A stretch of 64,000 nt of DNA from Lingula anatina (taxonomy: Eukaryota > Brachiopoda > Lingulata > Lingulida > Lingulidae): contig NW_019775541.1 of assembly GCF_001039355.2 (NCBI RefSeq), forward strand, positions 135,423-199,422, read 5' to 3'. This document shows positions 46,165 to 59,056 of the stretch, piece by piece. A program made the position numbers and the translations under genes. Under the pieces are notes generated by a model. It had not been told where the DNA came from. It did no database searches and worked only from the letters and a program-made list of their open reading frames with translations. Numbering within the stretch: position 1 is the stretch's first letter; each line of letters begins with the position of its first letter.

Positions 46165-46310
46165 GTCACATTTTAGTATTCTGCACAGTAGCCTCTGGAT
46201 AGGAGGCCACACCTGAAGCGTCTGTGTGTGGAGTCAAAAAGTTGTGTAACGTGTGCAAAGTGATGACGTTCCACATACGGTCCAAACACAGTATGAGATT
46301 ATATTTGTTT
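44620..46310. other. Gene desert with an (AAAT)n repeat
   Basis: No exon supported. 46125-46164 is a tetranucleotide AAAT microsatellite. Confidence 0.55.
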
Positions 46311-46323
46311 GCAGGATTATCTC

Positions 46324-47160
46324 TCAGTTATCCCTTTTCCAAATATATCCCACAGATTCACAATGACGTTCTGATCTAAGGATCGCGCTGGCCATTAAGA
46401 GGGTCTGGATCTGGTTAGCATATAACCAGCCTGGTTTTGTTTTGGCTGTACGTGGAGTAACATTATCATGCTGAAACATAACTGGGTAGTCACGGTCCCC
46501 AAAGATATTCTCGACATAATTACTTAAGTTCCTTTTCAGTACATGGATACATTGCTCTGCGTAAGGTTTTCGTTGACCACTAGCAGCTCCCCTACACCAT
46601 GGCAGCCAACTCACCCCACACCACGACAGATATGTGGTGCGTCCCTCCGACCATAGGCATAGAATTGGGAAGATACCTCTTACCAGCTGTTCTCCAAACC
46701 TTAAAGCGTTCATCAATTCTAACAACGTTGAACCTGCTTTGATCTGAGGACAGTTGTTGGAGCTTGTCCATGTCAGAGTTCTGGTGAACCATATAACTCG
46801 ACGTACACGGTTCCTGACGGTGATCACTGGTCTCCTAACAGCAACCCTGTCAAAAATAACGGTTAATGTGCAGATGTTTATTGACGGTAAACTTAGAAAC
46901 CTGGTTTGCCCTATTCTGGTAAAATGTTGCAGTCAAGTTCCTTAATGTCATGAAATGCTTTCTACGAGGAAGATGTGTTAGCGTTTCCTCTTCTCAGGGT
47001 GTGGTTTCCTTCGGTTGGCCTTTCCTAGGTAATCTTCTCCATTTGCTTTTTTGGTTAGGATGCTGTCTTATCCTCTGAACGGTTCTTACGGAAAGAACCA
47101 ACCTTCTGGCAATTCGGCGGGTCAAAACCCTGTCCTATGTCAACTGCATGGCAAAAAATG
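46324..47160 (-). mobile_element. Degenerate Tc1/mariner-like transposase
   Basis: From right to left on the minus strand the reading frames give RRIARRLVLSVRTVQRI (helix-turn-helix of a Tc1-type DNA-binding domain), SSDQSRFNVVRIDERFKVW (first catalytic Asp region), VVVWG, MFQHDNVTPRTAKT (second Asp) and WPARSLDQNVIVNLWDIFGK. In the last block the expected catalytic Glu of NPIE is Val. At least two frameshifts separate the blocks. I see no terminal inverted repeats. An inactive fossil. Confidence 0.85.
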
Positions 47161-47169
47161 TATCCTTCT

Positions 47170-50100
47170 CTTAGATGCAGCATATTAAAATATAATTGTT
47201 GTTGGGGATTTTTCAATTGGCAAGCTAGGTACACATGTAGGTCAATGATCTACCACTCACATTCCCACTTTATGAAATGATCGGTTTCATAGTCGTTACG
47301 TAATAGTGAAATAAGATTTATGGGTACCCGTCTAGCAATGTATATAAATGCGGTAGGGGTTACATTTTTTTATTTGGTAGGGGAATATATGTTTAAAGTA
47401 ATGTAAGATCAATTTTTTAAATTTGTCCCTGTCATGGATTAATTTATTGTGCGTTATTGTCATTTAAGTGACGATGTCGTTTAAGGAAAAGGAGATATAT
47501 TCGCCCAAAAGGGCATATTGTTTTGAACCATTGTGTAGTTCTACTAAGTATTTCATGGGAGGACGAAGAATGAAAATCCAATCCACCAACTGCCACTTTA
47601 TTTGACACATGGTGAGCATGTGCGAATAAGCTCGAGACATTCCGTGCGCCATAGAATAGAAACTTCATTTATATAATCTGTATTATATCTATATTATATA
47701 TATTTCAATTACATATTAAATGACTGTCAACTCTGCATGCACCCAATTATGCATATACTATATACCAACGCAAACAGATATGTGTAGGGTTGCAGTCCAA
47801 TATGGCCACATAAGTAAATTAAGTTCTGGTGAATCTTATGCTTTTTTATCTTCCATTTATTTTAGTTTCCTATTTAATATCTTAACCAGCTTATTCTTTG
47901 ATGGAAATCTCACAAATAAGTGTGCTTGAACCCATTACAAGCGGGTTTCAAATAGCAGCCTCACGCACTCAAATGAAGATAAGAGGAATATCCAGTTTCT
48001 TATTTGCAGCTACATATGAGACTTGACTTACGCATTGTGCTTTCAAACCTTCATTTGGCGCCATGCCAGATATACGTGCACGTGATCACTTTGAATTTGC
48101 AATCCCTCTATTCAAGATGATGGGCCACTTTTGAAGGAAGCAACTTCAAAAGTCATGCATTAGATACGCCCACTGGCCATATCGGTCGTTGAAAAGACAG
48201 AGGGGAATCCGACATCAAAGGTTGGTTACAGACATTCAAATGGAAAAGTATCAGAGCTAAATAAAATAAATAAATAAAACTGGAATAAATTAGAACAATG
48301 TAATTTGTATGATGAGTATTGCAACCTATTGGTTTTCAGTCGTGTAGTCTAATGTCGCATCAATTATTGGTCTGACGCTATGGATTTTAAGTAAGAACAT
48401 ATGCTGTCTTAATACGATCTGTTTTCGCACGAGGAATTCAGATTAAAGCGACTAGAACGCTTGAATGTAATGGGTGTGTCAGTTACCATAGCAACAAGCT
48501 AAGTCACGCGTGCGATTGTTTTTCGAGCAGTGAAAGGTACTTGATAGAAAAAGCGCAAATATGGGCTATATAAAGCGAAGTCACAGAAATCGCAGGTTCT
48601 ATAACAGAAATACATTAAATCATAGTAGGCATACTGCGGTCATTTGTTTCATTTATTTCTTTAATGTCTTTTATACAATGGTTTACAAGGCAAAATATGA
48701 CTCTGCAGTAGGCATCTATTTGCGACCACTTTTAAGTTTAATGCACTCCTTTTTTATTCTGATAACACAGCAGACATAGCAGACGACAGGTCTTGGTGAG
48801 ATTTCTTAACCTTCGTGTTATAATGCCTGATCAATCACTGGCAGTGAACTGGGCTGATCATAAACTCACCTATATTTGGTGTAGCGATGGACAAGTTTAT
48901 GCAGTATGAAAATAAACATACTTTATCTTATCTTCCCCGTGACTGTTGACGCCTTCAACAAGATTACAAATGTAAATGATTTTGCCCGGAGAGGACGGGT
49001 TTCGGCAGCCGGTTTTGGCGGTTTTCCAACAGACAGGAGTAGGCACATCTAACCCTTTAATATCTTCCATAAGGTTGTTGCCAAAACAAAGTTATTCAGG
49101 CTTAGTATTTTAAAATACATATAAAACAGTAAGATATGGGACTCTTCCAACAATATGAACGTTTTTTATCTGTGAGGCCTTGTTTCCAACTTATCTCCCA
49201 CTGTGGAGCATATATGTATTTGTAAGGATTTTACATATACTTGTATATCCAAGTTTGGCCCTCGGTGAGTCGGTGCGTTCAAGATTACACAGGCATAAAC
49301 TGTAATTTGTTGTGCCTACTCCACGCTGTTGCAGCCCGATTGAGAAACGTTTACTTAAGATAAACAATACTGCTAAGGCGAGGACTGCGATAAGTACAAT
49401 CAATGTGGCCTAGGCTGGCACACAATATATAGAACTAGAAATCCACCATAGAGGTCAAGCTAATTAACGCGATTACATAAACATAAACATCTAGATGCAG
49501 ATAATATAGATCTTTAACGAGACGCCGCCGAATCCCATTGTGCACGGGGTGGAGATTAAGCTCACAGCTGTGTTCAAGATTACCGTGGTCCATAAAGGGA
49601 AACGCTGCACCGCTTCGGCTGCCAGTGAAACGCGACGTGTGACCTACTAACATTATCCTGTTCTTTATATTAGACGACCCATGCTTTTAATGTTCCCGAC
49701 AACGTGAACACTCGGCGAATAGAAATTCGATCGAACCTAGCAACGCGCTGGGCCATGGGTGATCCGATTTGGGAGAGCTCAGAAACTTGCTTTAGCTTTG
49801 AACGCCCGCATTAGAACTGTTGTAGATTGGAAGAATTAAGTTCTGTCTATTGCCTGTATCTGTGTATACTTGTATGATGCACACGAAAATTGAGGAGTTG
49901 ATTATGGCATAAGAAATACAGAAGTACTGAAACCGTTTAAACAGACAAACTTCTTGAATTTAGATGTGATGTGGAATCTTACATGATGCCAAACAATCGG
50001 GGAGTAATTTGATGTAATCATGCATGTTACTCATGTAGGATGTCTGACCCAATTTCGCCATTTCCCTCACGCATGCACGTCAATCAAAATCAAATTCAAA

Positions 50101-53084
50101 GATTACCATTACAAGACATACCTCAGGTCCCAGAAACACAAGTCTTGGGCTATACTTTAAGCCTTGGTAGGCGAAGCCTTGCTAAAGTCAATTAAAAACA
50201 CGTGGACCTGTCCTGAAACACGTGTCAGTGGGGACCGATAACGGGTCTCATATTACGTTCAACGTGTTTGCTTTTCAGTTGCTCACGCAGGAGGTTAGGG
50301 TCCGCTCTAACTAAATTACCGACATTGAATCGTACCGCACGATGGGGTACTGATAAGCCAGGGACAGTGTACTAGCGAGCAGAGTTAAGTTTTAATCAAA
50401 CTGTGGGCTGGAGTCTGAAATAGTTTGAGTAGCAGTGTACATAAGCCGATTAAAACGCCCATCAGAGGTCATGCCCCCATTCCTTTGCAGTGAATAACTC
50501 TTCAAGTGCCGGTTGCGCTCTATTGTCATCGTGCGTATACGCCCATTTTTAGCGGCGTTCTGCATATTTAGAGTCGTTAAGTCCCACAGCGTTGGCGTTT
50601 TGAACTCAGTTACTGTAACAGCATCCCAGTCGGTCGATCGACACGCAAAACTATGTCATAATTTACACAGAATGGACATATATATATATAAGTATATACG
50701 CATATATATCTTAATTTCTATATAAATTGTACTCTTGTCACAACTGATGCTGTATGATTGTAATATAATAGGCGAGACAAGAAATGACTTGTATCATTCC
50801 ACGTAGACATTCCATAATAAAAATATAAAGATTAAATAAATTCAAACATTTTGTTTGATTACATTTTGATAAAGGCTCGTTAAGATATAGCCTAAAAAGA
50901 TGCTGTTTACAGCCACTTTATATAGACAGAATATGTAATTGTTTAATTGTTGATATATCAATTACGTGCAATCACACTGGACACAGTTAAGTTAAATTTA
51001 AAGGACCAACAACAAAACCCGCATTAACATTCAACACCATATCCTTTATCAGGTTTGAAATCCATAATAAAAATTAGCTACGAGTTTATCTGGTGAATAA
51101 TCACACCCATTAAGCTTAACAGAACGTCGGGGCATTTTTCATATAGTAGGTTTATAACCGTATACAAACACTAATGAATGAATGGGTACATACCTGTATG
51201 AACTTGTACGTGTATGTACACACTTTATAATTGGACTCATACAGTGTCAAAACATAACACAGGTCTTGCGAGAATATAAACCTCAATCATATATTTAAAG
51301 ATTTAAGTTATTAAGCCTATGGCGTACTGGTATAATGTGGTTTAATTATTCGATGTGGTAGAGTATAGTTTATTCATATTTTAGACCATCACGAGCCAAT
51401 AATCTAAGGACATATAAACCATTTCTTCATATCATATTTAAAGGAGAAAAAAAACTGATAATGAAAACAACCTACACTGGTAATATTGATATTGAGTGTT
51501 TCGGATGTTTGTTTAATGACGTGTCAAGTAACCGTGCCTTGTAGCTGTTCGTGTTCAATGGGTTGATTTATAGTAATATGGCTTTGTGAATCCTTATCTA
51601 ATTATACTGCATTCAGGGCATGTATGCATTTACCATCTCTGTGTCAATGCAATTGACAGCCGACGAAAATGAATACGGGTTCTTATCAATATATCATGAA
51701 TGACACAGCGATCAACAAGTATCAACGTATAGCGTACGTAATCAATATAGTATTCTAATATTAATGCTGTGTTTCGGGGTTGGTAACACTGAAGTCTACA
51801 CAACGTGTCGTTGTACTGTTGTTAACCACTAGCAGGTTGTAATAATAAATAATACCCGACATAGATGTGCATCAGCAGTCAAGATGTCTGACCTTGAGCT
51901 CCTGATATTCCAATTGTATTCTTAATTATTATCATTAACTGTGTCTAGCATGATCGTGGAAGATATTTAAAACTCAAATATGGGTTTACCAGGCGCAACA
52001 AATAATGAATATTTACTCAAAGATAAATGATAAAGATTACAGGAATAAATGCTACGCTGTGACGTCCATCGACCAACGTCAGCAAAATACTCTGCGTTAC
52101 GCCAGAATGTATTGTAAATGCTGCCGGCTTTAAGTCTTGCAAATATGCAGTACTCTTATATAAGAGAGGAGAACGGTTTCTAAATACATTGCATGTTAAG
52201 AAAGCCAAGAAAACTATTTCATTTAACTGTGACGTTAAATCAAGAGCACGTGACTGATGACGAAAGAAACATCACATGTGACCATGCAATGGAATACTTA
52301 ATATCATGCAGTTTTTTTTTACAAGAACGCGTTTCATTAGGGTATATGTTTGCAATCCATCTAACAAGATAATCTGCCAGTACGTACAGTGCTTTTTATG
52401 CTTCATAATTATCACAGTTAGTTTTTCAGTAACAGCTGCAAATATCTATAATAAATATCTATAATCAAAATAGCACACCACGCTATCCTATTTCTTTCCA
52501 CGTGTTCGGCATGTTATTCTTACGGTTACTATTTGCTTGGACCTAAGTACTTACCATTATGACGTTCTCCGATGATGGGTATATAATAAGATACGGTCGA
52601 ACCAACTGTTACACGTCGCTGATAGTTGCAAAATGTTTTCACGGTATACTTTTATGTCATCTCTAGCGTGAATATATTAGAAGTACAAAAATGTACGCAG
52701 CAGGTAGTTAAGATGTATGTCGGGAAACGATACTAGCAGCTTTCGATCACTGGAGCATGTGTTAGTTAGTGTCACTATCAAGAGTAGCTGTATCGTCTTT
52801 GCCTTGGTTGCATGTCCCTGATCTCACTCCACCACCTGAACACCTGCGATCATTTTTTTTTTTTTTGTAACCAATTATGTTGGTATATTCTCCTTGAACT
52901 GCGGTGACAGTAAATGACGCACACTTGAAACCATGGCGCCATGATTAACCATGCAATGGTTGCAAGTGTAATTCCAATGTGCGGATAGTTTAACGGATTA
53001 TACAATGTATTTACAATAATCGGGATGTGAAATGGAAGTGACAATATTTTTTCCTAATACCTGTAACCGTCTTGTCTCTTTTAG
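47170..53084. other. Gene desert, right-middle part
   Basis: No gene supported. Small structures only: a 10-bp-arm hairpin at 48126-48152 (ACTTTTGAAG and CTTCAAAAGT) and short TA-rich repeats around 50680. All open frames are under about 75 codons and match nothing I know. Confidence 0.5.
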
Positions 53085-53172
53085 TGCACGATCTCTAACA
53101 GGCTCACGAGACCACTTTGATTTGGATGATTCTATTGAACACCGTCCAGCGACGTTGAAATGTGCGGTGGTG
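53085..53172 (+). other. Isolated exon-like segment with strong splice sites
   Basis: A pyrimidine-rich acceptor (CTTGTCTCTTTTAG) and a consensus donor (GTG|GTAAGT) bound 88 bp. Only one frame is open across it: ARSLTGSRDHFDLDDSIEHR then PATLKCAVV, entering with one base of a split codon and leaving in phase 0. I do not recognise the peptide and see no partner exon nearby. It could be an exon of a long gene or noncoding RNA, or a chance pair of sites. Confidence 0.3.
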
Positions 53173-54231
53173 GTAAGTCAAGTTACCGCTGCGCCTCTGA
53201 GCTGTGATGTTGCCAGAGAATTTCGTAGAACTGTTTCGTGATTCCTTAGTGTACCTGCAACGTTTGGGATATCTTTTCGGTTACCCTTGAATACATACAC
53301 AAGGTGTTCTTGTCTTTAATTTCGTGGATGTAACTTTCATTCTTGCCAAATAAACCATTTTACTTTAATATATTTTACCTAGAAGTAGTATTATAGATGT
53401 TGATACACGTCAATGTAAAGATATTTGCTTTGCTTAATGTTTAAGATTGAATCTTTGTGTCATTTCCCCCACAGTTTTAATTATTCATTTCGGCAAGCTC
53501 CATATTACTGTATATAACTGTAAGCTTTTAAATAAACAAATGAAAGGCTCTGGTTATCAGTGAAGTGTCCTCAACCAATTTACAGAATGTATACAATATG
53601 TGTATTTTTATGTAAAAATAGGCCTTATTTAATTAATGGAACACAATGCTTCATTTGTATCAGTCTGGCTCAATTTAGCCATTGCTGCATTTTGATCTGA
53701 TAAAAGGCTTACAGATTGTCTGTATGAAGGTCTTATATTTTCATACGCACATCAACTGTAGTGTCAATCTAGTACATGTTATACTTTAGAATATGTTTCC
53801 GCCAATATGAATAATAAATGCGAAAGCCAAGGTTTGTCGTAAATGCGGGTTGCAAAAATCCCCGTCATCTTTTACGACCGAGAATTCTGTAGACTTATAT
53901 GTCATGAATTTGAAAAAAGCTTTTATATACTTATTCATCACTTCATAAATATACAGGACACGTTAATGGATTGCCTCGTTTTGGCACCAGTCTACTGCGT
54001 AGCAAACGATGGACGATGCCACGTGGCTTCAAATCGCGCAAAAGGCAATATAAATGCATACACTGTAGAGAGGTCATTCAGGTATCACACGGTAAGGCAG
54101 AGTTGCTAAATGTATTCTGTATTTCGTAGTCTAACATGTATGTAATTGAGGGACCATTCCCAGACCCTACCGTACTAACTGTGGTTCGATCTATCTCCAA
54201 GTGGATTCTTGCTAAATTGCAATGAATTTAA

Positions 54232-54448
54232 ATTCCCATACCTAGGTCGTCCTAACAGGATCGATCCGTTTCCAAGGGATTTCTGGCTAAATTGCTTTCA
54301 GCTTAAACGGCATACTGAAGTTGCTAAACGATGATTAATTAAGCTTCAGCAGGCGTTCAAGACATCTTAGGCGTTCAAGCTGAAAGCAATTTAGCGAGAA
54401 ACCCCTTGGAGATGGATCGATCCTGTTAGAACGATCTAGGTATGGGAA
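54232..54448. mobile_element. Long inverted-repeat element in duplication copy 1
   Basis: Arms 54232-54306 and 54374-54448 are complementary over about 75 bp with few mismatches (ATTCCCATACCTAGGTCGTC; ATTGCTTTCAGCTT), around a 67-bp centre. Shares CATTCCCA/GATCGATC wording with the element at 39.1 kb. Confidence 0.8.
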
Positions 54449-55270
54449 CCCAGTCCATGTGTCACGCCTTTGATAAATGTGGAAAGAAACTCCCAAATTA
54501 AATGAAATTGACCTAACATAACATGCACAGGTCTTAGTGAATGGTTAAATTCAGATATGGTTCGATAGTGCGATACTCATGTATATCAATAATTCAGAGG
54601 CTGCCCCTGCAAGGATTGCAAATATAACATGCTATTTCCCGTGTGCTATTTAAGACGTCGGGTGTTTCCGGGATGTACATGCACAATGTATCATCTCCCG
54701 CCATGAAAAACATGTTGAACATGTTTAACATGTGAAGGAAGTGTAATGAATACAAAACCTTGCATGTATCAAAGAAAATTACAAATCATGCACGCCAGAT
54801 AATTGTGGGGGATTTTTTTTCCCTTTTTATACTAGCCTAAAAACCGCTGTGTGCTCTATGAATTTTACAAAGGCGTTATCAAGGCAATGCAAACCCTCTC
54901 GCAAACCTGGGAACCGTGTTTTTGTACGTAATTCTGATAATGTCAACATTCGGTCACTTTACCTTTAATGAAACGAACAATGAAACAACGAATGGGGTGG
55001 TCCATAAAACATTTTCAGTGTTGTGTACTGCATATCATCATCATCATCATCATCATCCTTCGCCCTTGGGCGGAATATAGGACCATCAGCTGCAACATTG
55101 TTAGACCAGGACTCGATAACTCGAAAGAATTGCAAATTGCCACCACACCCAATAAATATGGTGATCCGTCGCTTTTGCCTAACTGGAAGGCATTGCAACT
55201 TGCGACCGAGCGTTACTAGCGATATCACCGCTTGTTTCGAGGCTATTATTTGAGAAATATAGTGTGACGG

Positions 55271-55272
<2 letters not shown>

Positions 55273-55314
<42 letters not shown>
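55273..55314. repeat. (CA)21 microsatellite
   Basis: Uninterrupted CA repeat in copy 1 followed by TATATA; the counterpart in copy 2 has 13 units. Confidence 0.95.
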
Positions 55315-55322
<8 letters not shown>

Positions 55323-57856
55323 CTTTCTGTATAAAATAATAAAAGGCAAGTTTCTCCTTTAATAATGTGATATTTTCTATTAATTTGCATAAACAGAAAA
55401 AACAGTTGATTTTAATCTAAAGATGGGGACACAAACACTGTAAGAATTAGGTTAATGCTGCTTATAAAAAAATTTAAAACCTACTTTAAATTGGTTATAG
55501 TGCATCCAAAGAGAGGCAATAATGCGGAGGGAAGTGACACATTTTATTGCATGACTCAAGCTGTTACTATTTTAATAGAAGCAGTACGGTAGATAGTTGC
55601 TTGAGATAAAGGGAATGTTAAAAAACCATATACAAGACAGTGCCAGCGTAAAGCGTTCTTCATATACCGGTATGTTACCCCGAAAATCACCACCAACTAA
55701 AGGTATCTAATGTAGAATTTAAAATGCAACCCAAAAGCTTGAATCGCCTCTTGTTTAACTTATAAGAGAGCAATTAAGTCTTTTAAAACATATAATGACA
55801 GAAAATGGCCTTAATCAATATTGCAAAAAATGAACCCCTTGCAAAAAATGAACCCCTCGGTAGTCTGCCATCTTGGCACAGTTTATAAAAAGGCGGTAAA
55901 CGGAACGAGAGCCTCGTGATGTCTGGAAGTCGAGTCAAGGGAATGAATGGCGTATCTGGAAAACCTCCGTTAAAGCGCAGGTTTTGATCTTTGGCTTTTT
56001 CCAACATTGTTACAGAGTTATGCCGAGTGTCAGGAAAAGAAGATTAAAGGTTAGAAAATCTGGGGAAAATGCCGTTTATTCCGGGATAATTAGTCAAATA
56101 CAAAGAAAAAAGTGTAACGTGTTTTGGTTTTAATTTATTTTTGCGTAGTGCATTACCATACAATGTGCCTAACGCATCTTCACATTAAACCTACTAGTAC
56201 GACTATTTATAGGTACAAGCGAGAGAGGAAAGAGGTCTAATGCTAACTTTAAAGCCTACGCCACAACCATCACTGCTTTATGATGGATCGAATTGTCCCT
56301 TAAACAGATAAAAAGGACAATGCAACTACACTCCTCCAATCCCCCAAATTTTGACCCGGATTAGATGTAGATTAAACTTTTGTGGTTTTGAACCTTTGTC
56401 TGTGGCAGTTACGTGAGAGCGGCGTGGTGAAATGAGGCCCTTTGTTTTCACAGCTCATGTCTTTTTCTTTCTTTTTTTTTTTTTTTGAAGGTCATACAAA
56501 GCTTAACCTGATTACGTGTAGTCATACAGACGGATCTCAGATAAACACGTTTGCGGATATTCTGTTCGCCGACGTAACTGTCACATTTCTGGACCAGATT
56601 CACAGCTGACAACCTTACAAGCATCTCAACCATCTACTATATTAAGAATAACAGAGCCAATTCCTTTTCTATTGGTTTTGAATTAATTCTAATGAGTCAA
56701 TGCGTCCTTAATTGAATTCTTCGTTTCATCGACCTGTTCCCACACGAATGTACAGTTAAATACATCATTTTGGGACGTTTGGCGCTCAATCCGAGACGCA
56801 CTGTCAAATATATTTTACAGACGTGTAAGTGTTAAGCAACAGTATAACAGCCTGTCGTTTTAACAGGTGGCAGGAAATCCGTGAAAGGTACAGAATCATG
56901 ATCAGAATAATTCTGGGGTCATTCCATTTGCGTTATGTCAACGACACACACAGTTTGTGCAATATTTTCCATAAATTTTTAATATCAGTTTTCATTACTG
57001 ATGGGTCTTTTTTTTCACATTGGAAGGTATACTCAATATAGGATAAACCAGCAAAATTTATGAAGCAAGACAAAATAATGCCAATATTACACACTGTTAA
57101 ATGTTTAATAATATTGGAAATTATATGAGCAGTTTCACGATTATATCAAATTACATACTGTGCAATAAAATGGTTTTCGTGCGTGAGCTTGTCGGTAAAG
57201 AAATAGGGGTCATTAAGAAAGGACATTGAACCCATCATTCAAAGGGTTGCAGCAGAGGCCGGCCTTACATCATTATTCAGTGACTGACATTCAACGAGGT
57301 GTTTGACCTCTGAGCGTACTTTAAGTGTGCAGTAAAACCGGGTTACTGAAAAGCGTCATATTACACCGTGCATGTACACTGAGCGCTGGCATGGGCCGTG
57401 TACACCGATTCGGAACACCGCACACATTAAATGACCGTCATATAATTCACTGACGCGAAGAGGTTCCGTGGCAGATTAAAATTGTAGATATATGTACATC
57501 AGCGCTATGTCGTATTTTATATTTATATGACAATGAAAAAACCAACGAAATCTACTTTTATATTTAAAAAGGCTTTTTATTCACCAAAATGTTCACGGGT
57601 GTAACCACAGAGGCGATAGACAGATCTTTCACAACAACCGCCGATCGTAACCATTTGTGAGCTGCTGTGTAATCGACCCCGACCGACCCAAATGCGCACG
57701 TACGATAAATGTGGAAGTGAGTGAGAGCGTTATCGAAATCCGATAAGCAAGCACGTATGTTCGCGTCTGAAATAAGGTCGCAGTGGATAACAGAGGTCAG
57801 TCACACTGTGTTGTGCCTGTTACCAGTGTTAGTCAGGGACTTGTTTCACAAAAAAA

Positions 57857-57857
57857 N
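57857..57857. other. Single N at the duplication junction
   Basis: One ambiguous base lies exactly between the two 3.7-kb copies. Copy 1 stops in an A-run that in copy 2 is longer and is followed by new sequence. This is the signature expected of two abutted contigs whose ends overlap. Confidence 0.8.
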
Positions 57858-57858
57858 G

Positions 57859-58773
57859 TTCTGTATTTCGTAGTCTAACATGTATGTAATTGAGGGACCA
57901 TTCGCAGACCCTACCGTACTAACTGTGGTTCGATCTATCTCCAAGTGGATTCTTGCTAAATTGCAATGAATTTAAATTCCCATACCTAGGTCGACCTAAC
58001 AGGATCGATCCATTTCCAAGGGATTTCTGGCTAAATTGCTTTCAGCTTAAACGGCATACTGAAGTTGCTAAACGATAATTAATTAAGCTTCAGCAGGCGT
58101 GCAAGACATCTTAGGCGTTCAAGCTGAAAGCAATTTAGCGAGAAACCCCTTGGAGATGGATCGATCCTGTTAGAACGATCTAGGTATGGGAACCCAGTCC
58201 ATGTGTCACGCCTTTGATGAATGTGGAAAGAAACTCCCAAATTAAATGAAATTGACCTAACATAACATGCACAGGTCTTAGTGAATGGTTAATTCAGATA
58301 TGGTTCGATAGTGCGATACTCATGTATGTCAATAATTCAGAGGCTGCCCCTGCAAGGATTGCAAATATAACATGCTATTTCCCGTGTGCTATTTTAGACG
58401 TCGGGTGTTTCCGGGATGTACATGCACAATGTATCATCTCCCGCCATGAAAAACATGTTGAACATGTTTAATATGTGAAGGAAGTGTAATGAATACAAAA
58501 CCTTGCATGTATCAAAGAAAATTACAAATCATGCACGCCAGAAAATTGTGGGGTTTTTTTTCCTTTTTATACTAGTCTAAAAACCGCTGTGTGCTCTATG
58601 AATTTTACAAAGGCGTTATCAAGGCAATGCAAACCCTCTCGCAAACCTGGGAACCGTGTTTTTGTACGTAATTCTGATAATGTCAACATTCGGTCACTTT
58701 ACCTTTAATGAAACGAACAATGAAACAACGAATGGGGTGGTCCATAAAACATTTTCAGTGTTGTGTACTGCAT

Positions 58774-58805
<32 letters not shown>

Positions 58806-59018
58806 TCGCCCTTGGGCGGAATATAGGACCATCAGCTGCAACATTGTTAGACCAGGACTCGATAACTCGAAAGAATTGCAAATTGCCACCACACCCAATA
58901 AATATGGTGATCCGTCGCTTTTGCCTAACTGGAAGGCATTGCAACTTGCGACCGAGCGTTACTAGCGATATCACCGCTTGTTTCGAGGCTATTATTTGAG
59001 AAATATAGTGTGACGGTT

Positions 59019-59056
<38 letters not shown>

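Larger units (their letters stand above)
54115..57856. repeat. 3.7-kb direct duplication, copy 1
   Basis: Near-identical to 57859-about 61570, with a few per cent of substitutions and small indels by eye. It differs in microsatellite lengths: (CA)21 at 55273-55314 here against 13 in copy 2, and seven CAT against nine. It ends in an A-run directly before the N at 57857. No gene is recognised inside it. Confidence 0.95.
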
